A DNA stretch of 64,000 nt, taken from contig CALUYN010000003.1 of the NCBI GenBank assembly GCA_944325025.1, positions 32,202-96,201 on the forward strand. The letters run 5' to 3'. The notes below the pieces were generated by a model that was not told where the DNA came from, ran no database searches, and saw nothing but the letters and a program-made list of their open reading frames with translations. Numbering within the stretch: position 1 is the first letter of the stretch; each line of letters starts with the position of its first letter. A program made the translations under genes and the position numbers. Positions 15,537-26,169 of this stretch are shown here, one piece after another. This DNA is from Candidatus Gastranaerophilales bacterium (GTDB lineage: Bacteria > Cyanobacteriota > Vampirovibrionia > Gastranaerophilales > Gastranaerophilaceae).

Positions 15537-15562
15537 ATAATATGTTCCTGAGGAGTTTAAAA

Positions 15563-16477
15563 ATGAAAATTGCAGAAAATGTACTAGAATTAATCGGGAA
15601 TACCCCGCTTGTAAAAATAAATAAGTTAAATAAAGGGAATGCCTTAATATTTGCCAAATTAGAAAGCTTTAACCCAGGTGGCTCTGTTAAAGACCGTCCT
15701 GCGTTAAATATGATTGAACAGGCTGAAAAGCAGGGTCTTGTAAATAAAGATACAGTTATTATTGAACCCACAAGCGGGAATACAGGTATAGGTCTTGCCA
15801 TGGTATGCGCTGTAAAAGGCTATCGAATGATTTTGACAATGCCAGAAACAATGAGTATTGAAAGACGCAAATTACTCGCGGCTTATGGCGCGGAAATTGT
15901 TTTGACAGAAGGCTCAAAAGGTATGCAGGGAGCTGTAAATAAGGCTGAGGAACTTCATAAAGAAATAAAAAATTCTTTTATACCACAGCAGTTTAACAAT
16001 CCTTTTAATCCTGAAATCCATGAAAAAATAACTTCTGATGAAATTTGGAAAGATACTGACGGCAAAGTTGATATTGTGGTTGGCGGAGTTGGTACAGGCG
16101 GAACAATTTCAGGCATTGCAAGCGGCTTAAAAAATAAAAAAACTCAAATTAAAGCAATCGCAGTTGAGCCGTTTTCTTCTCAGGTGCTTGCGGGAAAACC
16201 GGCAGGTACACATGGTATTCAAGGAATTGGTGCGAATTTTGTACCTGGTAATTTTGACAGAGAAGTTATTGATGAAATTTTTCCAGTGAAGGATGAAGAC
16301 GCATTTACAACAGCAAGAAAACTTGCAAAAGAAGAAGGAATTTTGTGCGGGATATCTTCAGGTGCTGCAATGTATGCGGCATTAGAGATTGCAAAACGCG
16401 CAGAAAATGCCGGAAAGTTAATTGTTGTAATTTTACCGGACAGCGGGGAACGTTATCTTTCTTGTGGTCTATATTAA
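15563..16477 (+). CDS. cysK: Cysteine synthase (O-acetylserine sulfhydrylase)
   Basis: ATG 15563 is preceded by TGAGGAG and gives the standard N-terminus [19 protein letters not shown]; an extension to 15515 runs through the terminator and is rejected. 304 aa, PLP enzyme of the beta-substituting group: the Schiff-base lysine is K43 in [11 protein letters not shown], the substrate loop is [10 protein letters not shown], and the PLP phosphate loop [11 protein letters not shown]. It makes cysteine from O-acetylserine and sulfide. No cysE or sulfur genes adjoin it. Confidence 0.95.
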   Translation: MKIAENVLELIGNTPLVKINKLNKGNALIFAKLESFNPGGSVKDRPALNMIEQAEKQGLVNKDTVIIEPTSGNTGIGLAMVCAVKGYRMILTMPETMSIERRKLLAAYGAEIVLTEGSKGMQGAVNKAEELHKEIKNSFIPQQFNNPFNPEIHEKITSDEIWKDTDGKVDIVVGGVGTGGTISGIASGLKNKKTQIKAIAVEPFSSQVLAGKPAGTHGIQGIGANFVPGNFDREVIDEIFPVKDEDAFTTARKLAKEEGILCGISSGAAMYAALEIAKRAENAGKLIVVILPDSGERYLSCGLY

Positions 16478-16570
16478 GAATTGTAAAATAAATATATTAA
16501 TTTGAAATTTGTGGTACAAATATTGGTTTATATAAATATAGAAGAGATATAATATTTAAGGTGCTGAATT

Positions 16571-18178
16571 ATGGTTGACGGCGTAAGCAACAGTTTTTTT
16601 AGCCAAAATCATGAAATTAAATTACAAAAAAGAAGTAATGCATCAGGTATTACTGTAGAATTGAAATGTGTATTTGATGAATTAGCTAAACAAGGGATTA
16701 TAAAAGATAAAGACGGTGAAGGTTTAACTAAAAAAGATGCATTAAATCTTTATAATATGCTTAATAATATTCACAAGAATACAAATCGTTCAACAAATTA
16801 CTCCAGTATGCAAGATGGTCAATCATTTACTTATACTGCAGAAGAAATGAAAGCATTAGCTCAAGCAGCAGGATATGAAATTGTTGATGCCCCAGAATCG
16901 CAAGAAGCCCCGCTAGATGGCGGAATGTTAGAAGAAGTTGTAATAACCGCTAAAAAACCAAAACCGGCAAATATAGCTTCAGATATGCAAACTCCGGCAG
17001 AGCTTGAAATCGCTCAGAATTTAAGTCAAACCGTTACAGAAAATCAGATTGAGCAAATGGGCGGTAAAATAATAGAGCGCGAGGTTAACGGACAAAAGCA
17101 GCAGATTGCTGTTGTTGAAATTGATGGACAAAAAGTTCGAAGAGCAATAAACCAAGACGGAACACTGGGTGAAAATTTAGTGACAGTTTCGACTTTCGGT
17201 AAAAACAAATATGTTACACAAAGCAAATTTGATGCGGACGTAAGAACGATGCTCGGGCTTGGGGCAAATGATGAAATCCCTCAGGATTTAAAAGCAGAGT
17301 ATGTTACAATCGGCGGAGAATCTTCTATCGTTATTAAAAAAGATGGAAAGGTAATGGATTCATCGCAGATTCATAATTATATGGCTGAGTATAATAAATC
17401 AGGCAGTAATTTATATGAAGAAACATTTATTGCGCATAATGACCCTCCGCCAACCGATAGAGGACTTATAATTAATGATGAAGCAATGCAGTCACAAGTT
17501 TATGAAGGACGTACTGCAAGTATTGACCTAACGACTGGTGAACGGGGTCCTATTATTAATGAGGAGGCAATGCAGTCAAGAGTTTATCAGGGACGAACTG
17601 CAGGTATTGGAGCAACAACAGGTGATAGAGGACTTATAATAAATGATGATGTTGTTCCTCCAACGCCTGCAACTCCTGTACAAGATGCTGCACAGCTTGA
17701 TAATGGAGAACAAGTTAAACAAAATCAAGAGCCTGTAAAACGTTCTATAAATAATGGAAATGCTGTCGGGAATTATTCAATAGTTTCTGACGGGCATGGC
17801 GGTTACAAAGTTGATGCGCATATATATTCATTCGATGGAGGAGATGCTAAAGCCTTCTTTAAGACTTTGACTATAAGCGGCAGAGATTACGCAGAAGAAG
17901 GCCCCGGCGGGATGTATTCATTCAGAGGCGTGTCTTCAAACTCTCGTCAGGGGCTAGAACGAGCTTTACGTAATATATCTAATCAAGTTTCTATGAATAA
18001 TGCTGTTTACAAAGATTTATTAACCCGTCAGCAAAACGGCGATGAACTTTCGGCTGAAGAAAAGAAATTTATGCAGGATCATGTTAAAAATTTAGAGCAG
18101 TATAATTTAGGAGTGGATGCGCAGGGTAATTTAATAGATACAACTCCGCAAACACGTCGCGGCAGACGTAACAGATAA
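16571..18178 (+). CDS. Unknown protein with internal tandem repeats
   Basis: 535 aa, soluble, no signal peptide and no recognised domain. Residues about 295-360 hold two and a half copies of a 32-residue repeat (DRGLIINDEAMQSQVYEGRT, ERGPIINEEAMQSRVYQGRT, DRGLIINDD). Residues 120-128 (LEEVVITAKK) resemble the EVVVTA element of TonB-dependent receptors, without any receptor domain. The N-terminus up to 110 looks like a helical domain; the C-terminus is Arg-rich (TRRGRRNR). The style (long, polar, repeat linkers) fits a cell-surface or secreted scaffold, but nothing proves export. Confidence 0.7.
   Translation: MVDGVSNSFFSQNHEIKLQKRSNASGITVELKCVFDELAKQGIIKDKDGEGLTKKDALNLYNMLNNIHKNTNRSTNYSSMQDGQSFTYTAEEMKALAQAAGYEIVDAPESQEAPLDGGMLEEVVITAKKPKPANIASDMQTPAELEIAQNLSQTVTENQIEQMGGKIIEREVNGQKQQIAVVEIDGQKVRRAINQDGTLGENLVTVSTFGKNKYVTQSKFDADVRTMLGLGANDEIPQDLKAEYVTIGGESSIVIKKDGKVMDSSQIHNYMAEYNKSGSNLYEETFIAHNDPPPTDRGLIINDEAMQSQVYEGRTASIDLTTGERGPIINEEAMQSRVYQGRTAGIGATTGDRGLIINDDVVPPTPATPVQDAAQLDNGEQVKQNQEPVKRSINNGNAVGNYSIVSDGHGGYKVDAHIYSFDGGDAKAFFKTLTISGRDYAEEGPGGMYSFRGVSSNSRQGLERALRNISNQVSMNNAVYKDLLTRQQNGDELSAEEKKFMQDHVKNLEQYNLGVDAQGNLIDTTPQTRRGRRNR
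17450..17650 (+). repeat. In-frame tandem repeat, about 96 bp unit
   Basis: Two full copies and a partial third of a unit coding for [DE]RG.IIN[DE]EAMQS.VY.GRT.....TTG. The unit is a multiple of three, so copy-number change would keep the frame. Confidence 0.75.
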
Positions 18179-18217
18179 AAAAAATAAGCACCGACAATAT
18201 CGGTGCTTATTTTTTTA
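18176..18217. terminator. Terminator between convergent genes
   Basis: Arms AAAAAAATAAGCACCGA / TCGGTGCTTATTTTTTT around a short loop; serves the repeat protein and groEL. Confidence 0.88.
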
Positions 18218-18236
18218 TTTATTCATGTGTAATTTA

Positions 18237-19874
<1,638 letters not shown>

Positions 19875-19914
19875 TTATATGCCTCCATTTTTATTTAACT
19901 TTTTACATTACACG

Positions 19915-19982
19915 GGTTAAGTGAAGAGTGAACGGTGAAGTGTGAAGCGAGTTGTTCACGTTTCACTCTTCACGCTTCACTT
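19915..19982. repeat. GTGAAGAGTGAA-type repeat between groES and groEL
   Basis: AAGTGAAGAGTGAACGGTGAAGTGTGAAGCG faces the inverse TTTCACTCTTCACGCTTCACTT, giving a long imperfect hairpin inside the groESL transcript. The same family occurs at 23966-24033. Confidence 0.75.
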
Positions 19983-20265
19983 ATTCAATAATTGCCAATG
20001 CATCTTTTACAGAAAGAATTTTATATTCAACTCCGTCCATTTTAATGTCTGTTCCTGCATATTTTGCATAAAGAATTGTATCGCCTGTTTTAACGTCCAT
20101 AGGTTCTCTTTCGCCTTTGTCGTTAATTTTACCTGCGCCAACTGCAACAACTTCGCCTTTTTGAGGTTTTTCTTTTGCGCTGTCAGGAATAAAAATTCCG
20201 CCTGAAGTTTGTTCAGTATCTTCAATAACTTTGATTACAATTCTGTCGCCTAATGGTTTTAACAT
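19981..20265 (-). CDS. groES: Co-chaperonin GroES (Hsp10)
   Basis: 94 aa, full length: [19 protein letters not shown], the mobile loop [15 protein letters not shown] that binds GroEL, and the [16 protein letters not shown] roof region. It precedes groEL in one transcription unit. Two tandem purine-rich sites (AAGGAG AAAAGGAG) precede the start. No CIRCE inverted repeat is visible upstream, so HrcA control is not supported. Confidence 0.97.
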   Translation of the reverse strand: MLKPLGDRIVIKVIEDTEQTSGGIFIPDSAKEKPQKGEVVAVGAGKINDKGEREPMDVKTGDTILYAKYAGTDIKMDGVEYKILSVKDALAIIE

Positions 20266-20299
20266 AATATTTTCTCCTTTTCTCCTTATTCAAGTCTAC

Positions 20300-20327
20300 A
20301 TTATATTTATATAACGGATTTGTAAAA
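20300..20327 (-). promoter_or_regulatory. Possible promoter of groESL
   Basis: On the minus strand TTTTAC, 16 bp, TATAAT (-10 at 20300-20305). No CIRCE element. A small palindrome CTTAAAATCCTTAAG lies just upstream (20329-20345). Confidence 0.35.
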
Positions 20328-20455
20328 TTCTTAAAATCCTTAAGGTTTTTTTAATTATTCAAACATTAAGATGTGTTACAATTCTTCCCCAATATTGAAT
20401 CTTTTATGAAAAAATAGACTTTATAATATATATAATAATTAAAGGAGTTTATATT

Positions 20456-20818
20456 ATGACAATATCCAGAGCAAATGAAGGCGGAAAAGACTACAGCGTA
20501 AGCGTAAATTATACAATCAGAAAAGGTGACAATCTGACAACAATATCAAAAGCAACGGGAATCCCTGTTTCGATACTGGCAAAAGACAATAACATCAAAA
20601 ATTTTGACTATATAAAAGCCGGAGAAACAATTGCTTTACGTTATCATCCGGAAAGCTGGGAAGCCTTTAACAGTCCGGAAATGAACGAAATGTTTCCTAA
20701 CATGGACGATCAGGCAAGATATTTCGATGAAATAGATGCTGACATGACAGCACGTTATACACAGGTCCAGCGGGAAGGCGCTCAAGAAGCAGCCAAAAAG
20801 TTTGATACCAAATGGTAG
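20456..20818 (+). CDS. LysM-domain protein
   Basis: 120 aa. One LysM module (about residues 18-62: VNYTIRKGDNLTTISKATGI, then VSILAKDNNIKNFDYIKAGET) for peptidoglycan binding. There is no signal peptide, so either export uses another route or it acts on something inside. The C-terminal half is acidic and helical (MDDQARYFDEIDADMTARYTQ). A strong AAAGGAG site and a TATAAT box at about 20421 precede it. Monocistronic. Confidence 0.85.
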   Translation: MTISRANEGGKDYSVSVNYTIRKGDNLTTISKATGIPVSILAKDNNIKNFDYIKAGETIALRYHPESWEAFNSPEMNEMFPNMDDQARYFDEIDADMTARYTQVQREGAQEAAKKFDTKW

Positions 20819-21008
20819 ATGAATATCTGCAAAATGGAATTTTATCTATAATGAATAATTTTTATGTTATTTCCGGATTAATCGATTTATAATCCGCTCT
20901 TAAGTTTTACAAAAAATACTCAATTAATCATCCGCCAAGGGATAAACAAACTTTATTTTTTATGATATTCTAATCATATGAAGAAAGGGTTAAATGAAAG
21001 GAGAATAT

Positions 21009-22092
21009 ATGAGAAAACATAATTACTGGAGCTTCGGGGGGGGGGGCTTTAGGCTCCGCCGGAGGCTCGGAAGATAAGAAGATAGGAAGATATGCCTTTA
21101 TCGGGGAGCGCAGCTCACAAAAAAATAAATACCTTCCCTTATTAGGGAAGGTTAAGGATTGGTTTCAAACAATACCCACCCCTAGCCCCTCCCTGATTAG
21201 GGAGGAAAATAATTTCTTAAAACGAACTTATTCACTTAAGAAAAAATCTGCCTTCACATTAGCTGAGGTTTTAATTACCCTCGGCATCATCGGTGTTGTT
21301 GCAGCTTTTGTGCTTCCTGCTTTTGTGAAAAGTTATCAGGAGCGCCAGTATGCTGTTATGTGGAAGAAAAAATATAGTGAAATTGCACGTATTTATAATC
21401 TTGTCAACGATGAAATGGGAGGTAATATCTGTGTTGCGACAAAAGATGGGGACTTTAATATTCCTGTTAAATGTGCAAAACCAGGCATAGGGTTTCAATC
21501 CAATTCTGAGTATTCAACTTTGTCCCCCGAGTTTGTTGAAAAATTTGTTTCATATTTTAAAGTGATTGAAAGCTGTGGTTTTCCGCAATATGGCGAGAGT
21601 GAGTATTGTGCAAATTATTATTATCCATGGACAGGATTATGCGGAGGATCTGCGGCTAATAGTATGTATGATAGTTTGAAAACTTCTTCTCCGGCCTCCC
21701 TAAGAAAGCAGGAACGCCCAACTTCATGTCCTAATACTGGAACTTTATATACTGGTTGGGATTTTATGCATAAGGCTATTTTGTTGCCCGATGGGACAAC
21801 GGTTTATTTTGGCGGCTGGGCTACAGGTATGATAGCTGTTGATGTTAATTCTTTTGCTAAAGGACCCAATGTACTCGGTAAAGATTTTTTTGCTGCTATG
21901 GTTACTGATGATTGGATTAAACCTATAGGGGCAGAAGGAACATTTAACAGAAATACAAATGGTGAAGTTTGTGAGTGTTCACCTGATTTTGGGGTTGAGT
22001 CGGGGCAGGGCTTTTTAGGTTCATCTAATCTATTGGATGGAAAAGTTCTGTCCGGAGCCTGTTGCAGTTCTGAAAAATTATATTCATACTAA
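21009..22092 (+). CDS. Type IV pilin-like prepilin, frame broken at an 11-G tract
   Basis: ATG 21009 has a strong AAAGGAG (20997-21003) and reads MRKHNYWSF into eleven G residues, after which that frame stops at 21077. The frame one base over is open from 21013 to 22092 with no start codon before the pilin helix and reads SLKKKSAFTLAEVLITLGII with a normal prepilin body. Ten or thirteen G would join the two. The joined protein has a leader of about 80 residues encoded partly by palindromic repeats (21050-21215). The body shares VDVN...KGPNVLGKDFF with the prepilin at 11949 and has about 14 Cys, ending CCSSEKLYSY. Ala, not Gly, is at -1. Confidence 0.75.
21036..21046 (+). repeat. 11-G homopolymer in a prepilin leader
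   Basis: Eleven G in a row, ten codons after a well-supported start codon. It separates the start from the pilin frame by one base. See findings. Confidence 0.95.
21050..21215 (+). repeat. Palindromic repeats inside a prepilin leader
   Basis: CTCCGCCGGAG, GAAGATAAGAAGATAGGAAGATATG, CTTCCCTTATTAGGGAAG and CTCCCTGATTAGGGAG follow each other without a stop codon in the pilin frame. Related strings lie in the repeat island at 48870-49030. Confidence 0.65.
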
Positions 22093-22144
22093 TTTTCCCT
22101 TCTTCGGCTATAAACAAAAATTATATTTATGTTATTCTAAAACT

Positions 22145-23983
22145 ATGAAACGGGTTATATATGTTATCTTGGTTTTGATTTTTACTGCGCTTGTTCTCAA
22201 GGCCTGCTTAAGGGCAGATATCCCTTTGCAAAAACAGAAGGCTCAAAATTCTGAAACATCATATATCCTTGATTATTACCCGTATAAAAAGAAAAATGTA
22301 ACAATAAACGGCGTTGATTATCTTCAGTCGCAGGCGCCTGTTGGGAAGTTCGGCGGAATTTTTGTATCTTCTACAATCGGAGAGGGGCCTAAGACTTTTA
22401 ATCCGTTTAATTCCAAAGACAATATCTCTTCTCAAATGTCTGAGATTATGTATGATGGGCTTGTTACAACAGATCCTGTTACCGGCGATACAATTCCTAA
22501 ACTTGCTAAAGATTTTGCGGTGAACGGTTGTGAGTATTTAATTCATCTTAGAAAGGGTATTAAATGGTCTGACGGTAAACCGATAACCGCAGATGATGTT
22601 GTATTCACATGGCAGAATATAATATTTGACGGGTTTGGAAATACTTCTATCAGAGATTCTATTGTCATTGACGGAAAGCTTCCGACTGTTCAAAAGATTG
22701 ATGATTACACGGTAAAATTTACGACCCCTCAGCCTTTTGCTCCGTTTATCAGAATGCTTTCATCGCCTATTGCGCCTAAACATATTTTTGAACCTGCGGT
22801 AAAACGCGGAAAAGCTTATTTTGACGGATTTTTATCAACAAATACGGATCCTAAGGAATTTGTAACATCAGGTGCTTTTAAATTAAAAGAATATGTTCCG
22901 GCTCAAAGGGTTGTGTTTGAGCGTAACCCTGACTATTATGTTATAAATAAAGACGGCCAAAAGCTTCCTTATCTGGATAAAATAATATACTTAATTGTTG
23001 GTGATATTAATAATCAGGTTTTGAAATTTGAAGGCGGCGAGTTAGATGAAATAAGCCTTCAGGGGGCAAATGTCGCTCGTTTTAAAGAAATGGAAAAACA
23101 CGGAGATTTTACGGTCTATAATTTAGGCCCTAATACCGGAACAATGTATATTGCAATGAATATGAACAACCGAAAAGATGATAACGGAAAATATTACGTT
23201 CTGCCTAAAAAACAAGTCTGGTTTCAGGATAAAAACTTCCGTCAGGCAGTTGACTATGCAATAGACAGAGAAAACATGATATTTAATATTGCAAACGGAC
23301 TAGCAGAGCCTTTATTTACTCCGGAAACTCTTAATTCAATTTTCCTCAATAAAAACATAAAAGGACACAAAAGAGATTTAAATAAGTCAAAGGAACTCTT
23401 GAAAAAATCAGGCTTTTCTTGGGATAAAGCAGGACATTTGATTGACAAATTCGGAAATCATGTTGAGTTTGACCTTTATACAAATGCAGGAAACACAGAG
23501 CGTGAAGCAATCGGTGTTATGGTTAAACAGGATTTGGAAGATTTAGGGATGAAGATTAATTTTAAGCCTATTGAATTTAATTCACTTGTAAATAAACTTA
23601 TGTCAACACTTGACTGGGATATGGTCATAATGGGCTTTACAGGTTCTCCTCTTGAACCAAACGGAGGGAAAAATGTCTGGCTTTCTGACGGAACACTGCA
23701 TATTTTTAACCAAAGGTTGGAAAAAGACTTAAATAGCAAACGTTATCCGTTTGAAAAACGTATTGATTATCTTTATATTCAAGGGGCGCTCCAGACAAAA
23801 TTTGAGGACAGAAAAAAATATTATGATGAGTATCAAGAGATTGTATATGACGAAAAACCGTTAATATATATTTATTCTCCTATAATAATTTCGGCGCTCC
23901 GTGACAAGTTTAAAAACGTATACCCGACAAGTTTGGGCGGGGTTACACACAATATTGAGGAAATTTATGTAAGTGAAGAGTGA
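22145..23983 (+). CDS. Extracellular solute-binding protein, family 5 (peptide-type ABC import)
   Basis: Start taken at ATG 22145 (MKRVIYVILVLIFTALVLKAC), giving an export signal whose LKAC end may be a weak lipobox (Lys at -2 is unusual). 612 aa. SBP_bac_5 signatures: EIMYDGLVTTDPVTGDTIPK, HLRKGIKWSDGKPITADDVV and FRQAVDYAIDRENM. It would capture oligopeptides or similar solutes in the periplasm for the two permeases downstream. Its last codons and stop lie within a GTGAAGAGTGA repeat. Confidence 0.92.
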   Translation: MKRVIYVILVLIFTALVLKACLRADIPLQKQKAQNSETSYILDYYPYKKKNVTINGVDYLQSQAPVGKFGGIFVSSTIGEGPKTFNPFNSKDNISSQMSEIMYDGLVTTDPVTGDTIPKLAKDFAVNGCEYLIHLRKGIKWSDGKPITADDVVFTWQNIIFDGFGNTSIRDSIVIDGKLPTVQKIDDYTVKFTTPQPFAPFIRMLSSPIAPKHIFEPAVKRGKAYFDGFLSTNTDPKEFVTSGAFKLKEYVPAQRVVFERNPDYYVINKDGQKLPYLDKIIYLIVGDINNQVLKFEGGELDEISLQGANVARFKEMEKHGDFTVYNLGPNTGTMYIAMNMNNRKDDNGKYYVLPKKQVWFQDKNFRQAVDYAIDRENMIFNIANGLAEPLFTPETLNSIFLNKNIKGHKRDLNKSKELLKKSGFSWDKAGHLIDKFGNHVEFDLYTNAGNTEREAIGVMVKQDLEDLGMKINFKPIEFNSLVNKLMSTLDWDMVIMGFTGSPLEPNGGKNVWLSDGTLHIFNQRLEKDLNSKRYPFEKRIDYLYIQGALQTKFEDRKKYYDEYQEIVYDEKPLIYIYSPIIISALRDKFKNVYPTSLGGVTHNIEEIYVSEE

Positions 23984-24033
23984 TGAGTGAAAAAGTGAAA
24001 TGATTATATCCCTTCACTCTTCACATTTCACTT
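23966..24033. repeat. GTGAAGAGTGAA-type repeat at the binding-protein/permease junction
   Basis: GTAAGTGAAGAGTGATGAGTGAAAAAGTGAAAT and the inverse CCCTTCACTCTTCACATTTCACTTAC. The left arm supplies the last residues (SEE) and TGA stop of the upstream gene. Confidence 0.7.
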
Positions 24034-24048
24034 ACCAAAAGGACAACA

Positions 24049-25026
24049 ATGCAAATACTAATCTACATACTAAAAAGAATACTTCAAACAATACCGTTAC
24101 TTATCATAGTTTCGCTGATAAGCTTTTTTATAATACGCCTGTCGCCAGTGGATCCTCTTGCAGAACTTCGCTTAAACCCTTCTGTTTCAAAAGAAACTTT
24201 ACAAAGGGAAACGGAAAGGCTCGGGCTTGATAAACCGATTATTGTTCAGTACGGCAAATGGGCAAAATCATTTATTAAAGGTGATTTGGGAGTAACATCC
24301 AACGGAGAAAAAGTCAGTACAAAGTTGAAGGAACGTATTCCAAATACTCTGCTTTTAACAACTGTTGTAATATTTCTTGCTTGGATTGTGGGTATTCCTT
24401 TGGGTGTGCTTGCTGCAATCAACTGGAAAACGCCGTTTGACAGAATATTAACGGTTTTGACAAGTATCGGAATGGCGATTCCTTCGTTTTTCTTTGCTGT
24501 TTTGCTTTTGATTTTTGCGGTTAAAACGGGATGGTTCCCTGTTGGCGGGCTTACAAGCTCAAATTTTTTGGAAATGAGTTTTGGGCAGAAAATTTTGGAT
24601 ATTACTCACCATTTGTTTTTGCCTGTAACTGTTTTATTTACTTTGTCGCTTGCAGGATTACAAAGACAGATGAGGGGCAATTTGTTAGATGTTCTTGATA
24701 GCGACTATGTAAAATTTGCACGCGCAAAAGGCCTAAGCGAGGGTAAAGTTATATTTAAACATGCTCTGCGTAATGCGGTAAATCCTCTTATAACCCTTTT
24801 AGGCTTTGAATTTGCAGGACTGTTGAGCGGGGCTGCATTGACAGAATATGTTTTTCAGTATCCAGGGCTTGGCAGACTGATACTGGAAGCTGTTTTGCGC
24901 TCGGATATAAACCTTGTTATGGCGTCTTTGATGATGGGGGCTGTTATGCTCATTTTAGGGAATTTGATTGCGGATATTCTTTTGATTATTACTGATCCTC
25001 GTATCAGAGAAGGGAGTCAGGCATGA
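24049..25026 (+). CDS. ABC transporter permease, OppB/DppB type
   Basis: 325 aa with six membrane segments. N-terminal LKRILQTIPLLIIVSLISFF and PVDPLAELRLNPS are typical of OppB-like permeases, and the EAA loop is ARAKGLSEGKVIFKHALRNA. It pairs with the OppC-type permease that overlaps its end by four bases (ATGA). Transport substrate is that of the upstream binding protein, probably peptides. No ATPase gene follows, so OppD/F partners must be encoded elsewhere. Confidence 0.93.
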   Translation: MQILIYILKRILQTIPLLIIVSLISFFIIRLSPVDPLAELRLNPSVSKETLQRETERLGLDKPIIVQYGKWAKSFIKGDLGVTSNGEKVSTKLKERIPNTLLLTTVVIFLAWIVGIPLGVLAAINWKTPFDRILTVLTSIGMAIPSFFFAVLLLIFAVKTGWFPVGGLTSSNFLEMSFGQKILDITHHLFLPVTVLFTLSLAGLQRQMRGNLLDVLDSDYVKFARAKGLSEGKVIFKHALRNAVNPLITLLGFEFAGLLSGAALTEYVFQYPGLGRLILEAVLRSDINLVMASLMMGAVMLILGNLIADILLIITDPRIREGSQA

Positions 25027-26090
25027 TAAGAGATTTACTAAAACAGCTCTGGAAAGATAAATTTGCAAGAATTGCCCTTTTTCTGCTTGGGATAATTTAT
25101 TTTGCGCTGTTTTTCGCGGATTTTCTGGCACCTTATACAAAAGATTTTTCAGACAGGTCAATGGCCTATGTTCCGCCATCCAAAATTTTTACCATTGACG
25201 AAAACGGAAAACTGTCTAAACCTTATACCTATAATTACAAGCGGGAATTTGACCCTGTTGAACTCAAAATTGTTTATACCCTCGACCGCAGTCAAAAACA
25301 TTACGTTAAATTTTTTGCAAAAGGCCAGCCGTATAAATTTTTAGGTTTAATCCCTATGAAAAGACATCTTATAACTACAGACAGAGAGGGAAGGTTATTT
25401 CTTTTGGGAACTGATATTAACGGCCGTGATGTGTTTTCACGAATACTCTTTGGCGGGAGAATTTCAATGACAATAGGATTTCTTGCATTGTTTGTTCTTT
25501 TCCCGATAGGACTTTTATACGGCGGCATTGCAGGATATTTCGGCGGAAAAGTTGATATGATTATGATGAGATTTGCAGAGGCTGTTATGTCTATACCGAG
25601 TTTTTATCTTTTGATAATTCTGGCTTCAATTCTGCCGTCCGGCATGACGAGTGTGCAGAGATTTATGCTTATTGTGGTTATCTTAGCACTAATCGGTTGG
25701 GCAAGTTTTGCAAGAGTTGTGAGAGGTATGGTTTTGTCAATAAAAAATCAGGAATACGTTCAGGCTGCAAAATCAATCGGCGCATCGCGCTTGAGAATTA
25801 TTATAAAACATATACTCCCGCAGACAACAAGTTTTGTAATTGTAGCAATGACGTTATCTGTCCCTTCTTATATTTTGTCTGAATCAGGCTTAAGCTTTTT
25901 GGGGCTAGGAATTCAGCAGCCTGATGCTAGTTGGGGAAATATGCTAAAAGAAGCTCAGGAATATACAAATATAATCTATCGCCCTTGGCTTTTAACACCG
26001 GGATTTTTAATTTTTATTGCGGTGTTGGCTTTTAATTTGATTGGTGATACAATAAGAGATATTCTTGACCCGAAAAGCAAAACAAGATAA
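25023..26090 (+). CDS. ABC transporter permease, OppC/DppC type
   Basis: 355 aa. N-terminal membrane segment (ARIALFLLGIIYFALFFADF), a periplasmic insert of about 90 residues, then five more segments with the EAA motif AAKSIGASRLRIIIKHILPQ and SESGLSFLGLGIQQPDASWG, diagnostic for OppC-type subunits. Start overlaps the oppB-like stop (ATGA), so the two are coupled. The insert is longer than in E. coli OppC. Confidence 0.93.
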   Translation: MIRDLLKQLWKDKFARIALFLLGIIYFALFFADFLAPYTKDFSDRSMAYVPPSKIFTIDENGKLSKPYTYNYKREFDPVELKIVYTLDRSQKHYVKFFAKGQPYKFLGLIPMKRHLITTDREGRLFLLGTDINGRDVFSRILFGGRISMTIGFLALFVLFPIGLLYGGIAGYFGGKVDMIMMRFAEAVMSIPSFYLLIILASILPSGMTSVQRFMLIVVILALIGWASFARVVRGMVLSIKNQEYVQAAKSIGASRLRIIIKHILPQTTSFVIVAMTLSVPSYILSESGLSFLGLGIQQPDASWGNMLKEAQEYTNIIYRPWLLTPGFLIFIAVLAFNLIGDTIRDILDPKSKTR

Positions 26091-26112
26091 GAAGAGCAGA
26101 GCAGTAGTAGGT

Positions 26113-26129
26113 TTGGGCTTTCAGCCCAA
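26113..26129. repeat. Short palindrome TTGGGCT/AGCCCAA
   Basis: Seven-base arms with a 3-nt loop between the permease gene and mgtC-like gene; same style as 3972-3991. No T tract, so not a standard terminator. Confidence 0.55.
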
Positions 26130-26169
26130 CATCAATATTATAAAACTTTAAATTTTATAAGGAGAATAA

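Noticed and set aside
16930-16960. TonB-dependent receptor suggested by LEEVVITAKK
   Set aside because: No plug or barrel domain and no signal peptide in the 535-aa protein; the motif alone is not enough.
20266-20455. CIRCE heat-shock operator before groES
   Set aside because: No TTAGCACTC-N9-GAGTGCTAA or close variant is present in the upstream region.
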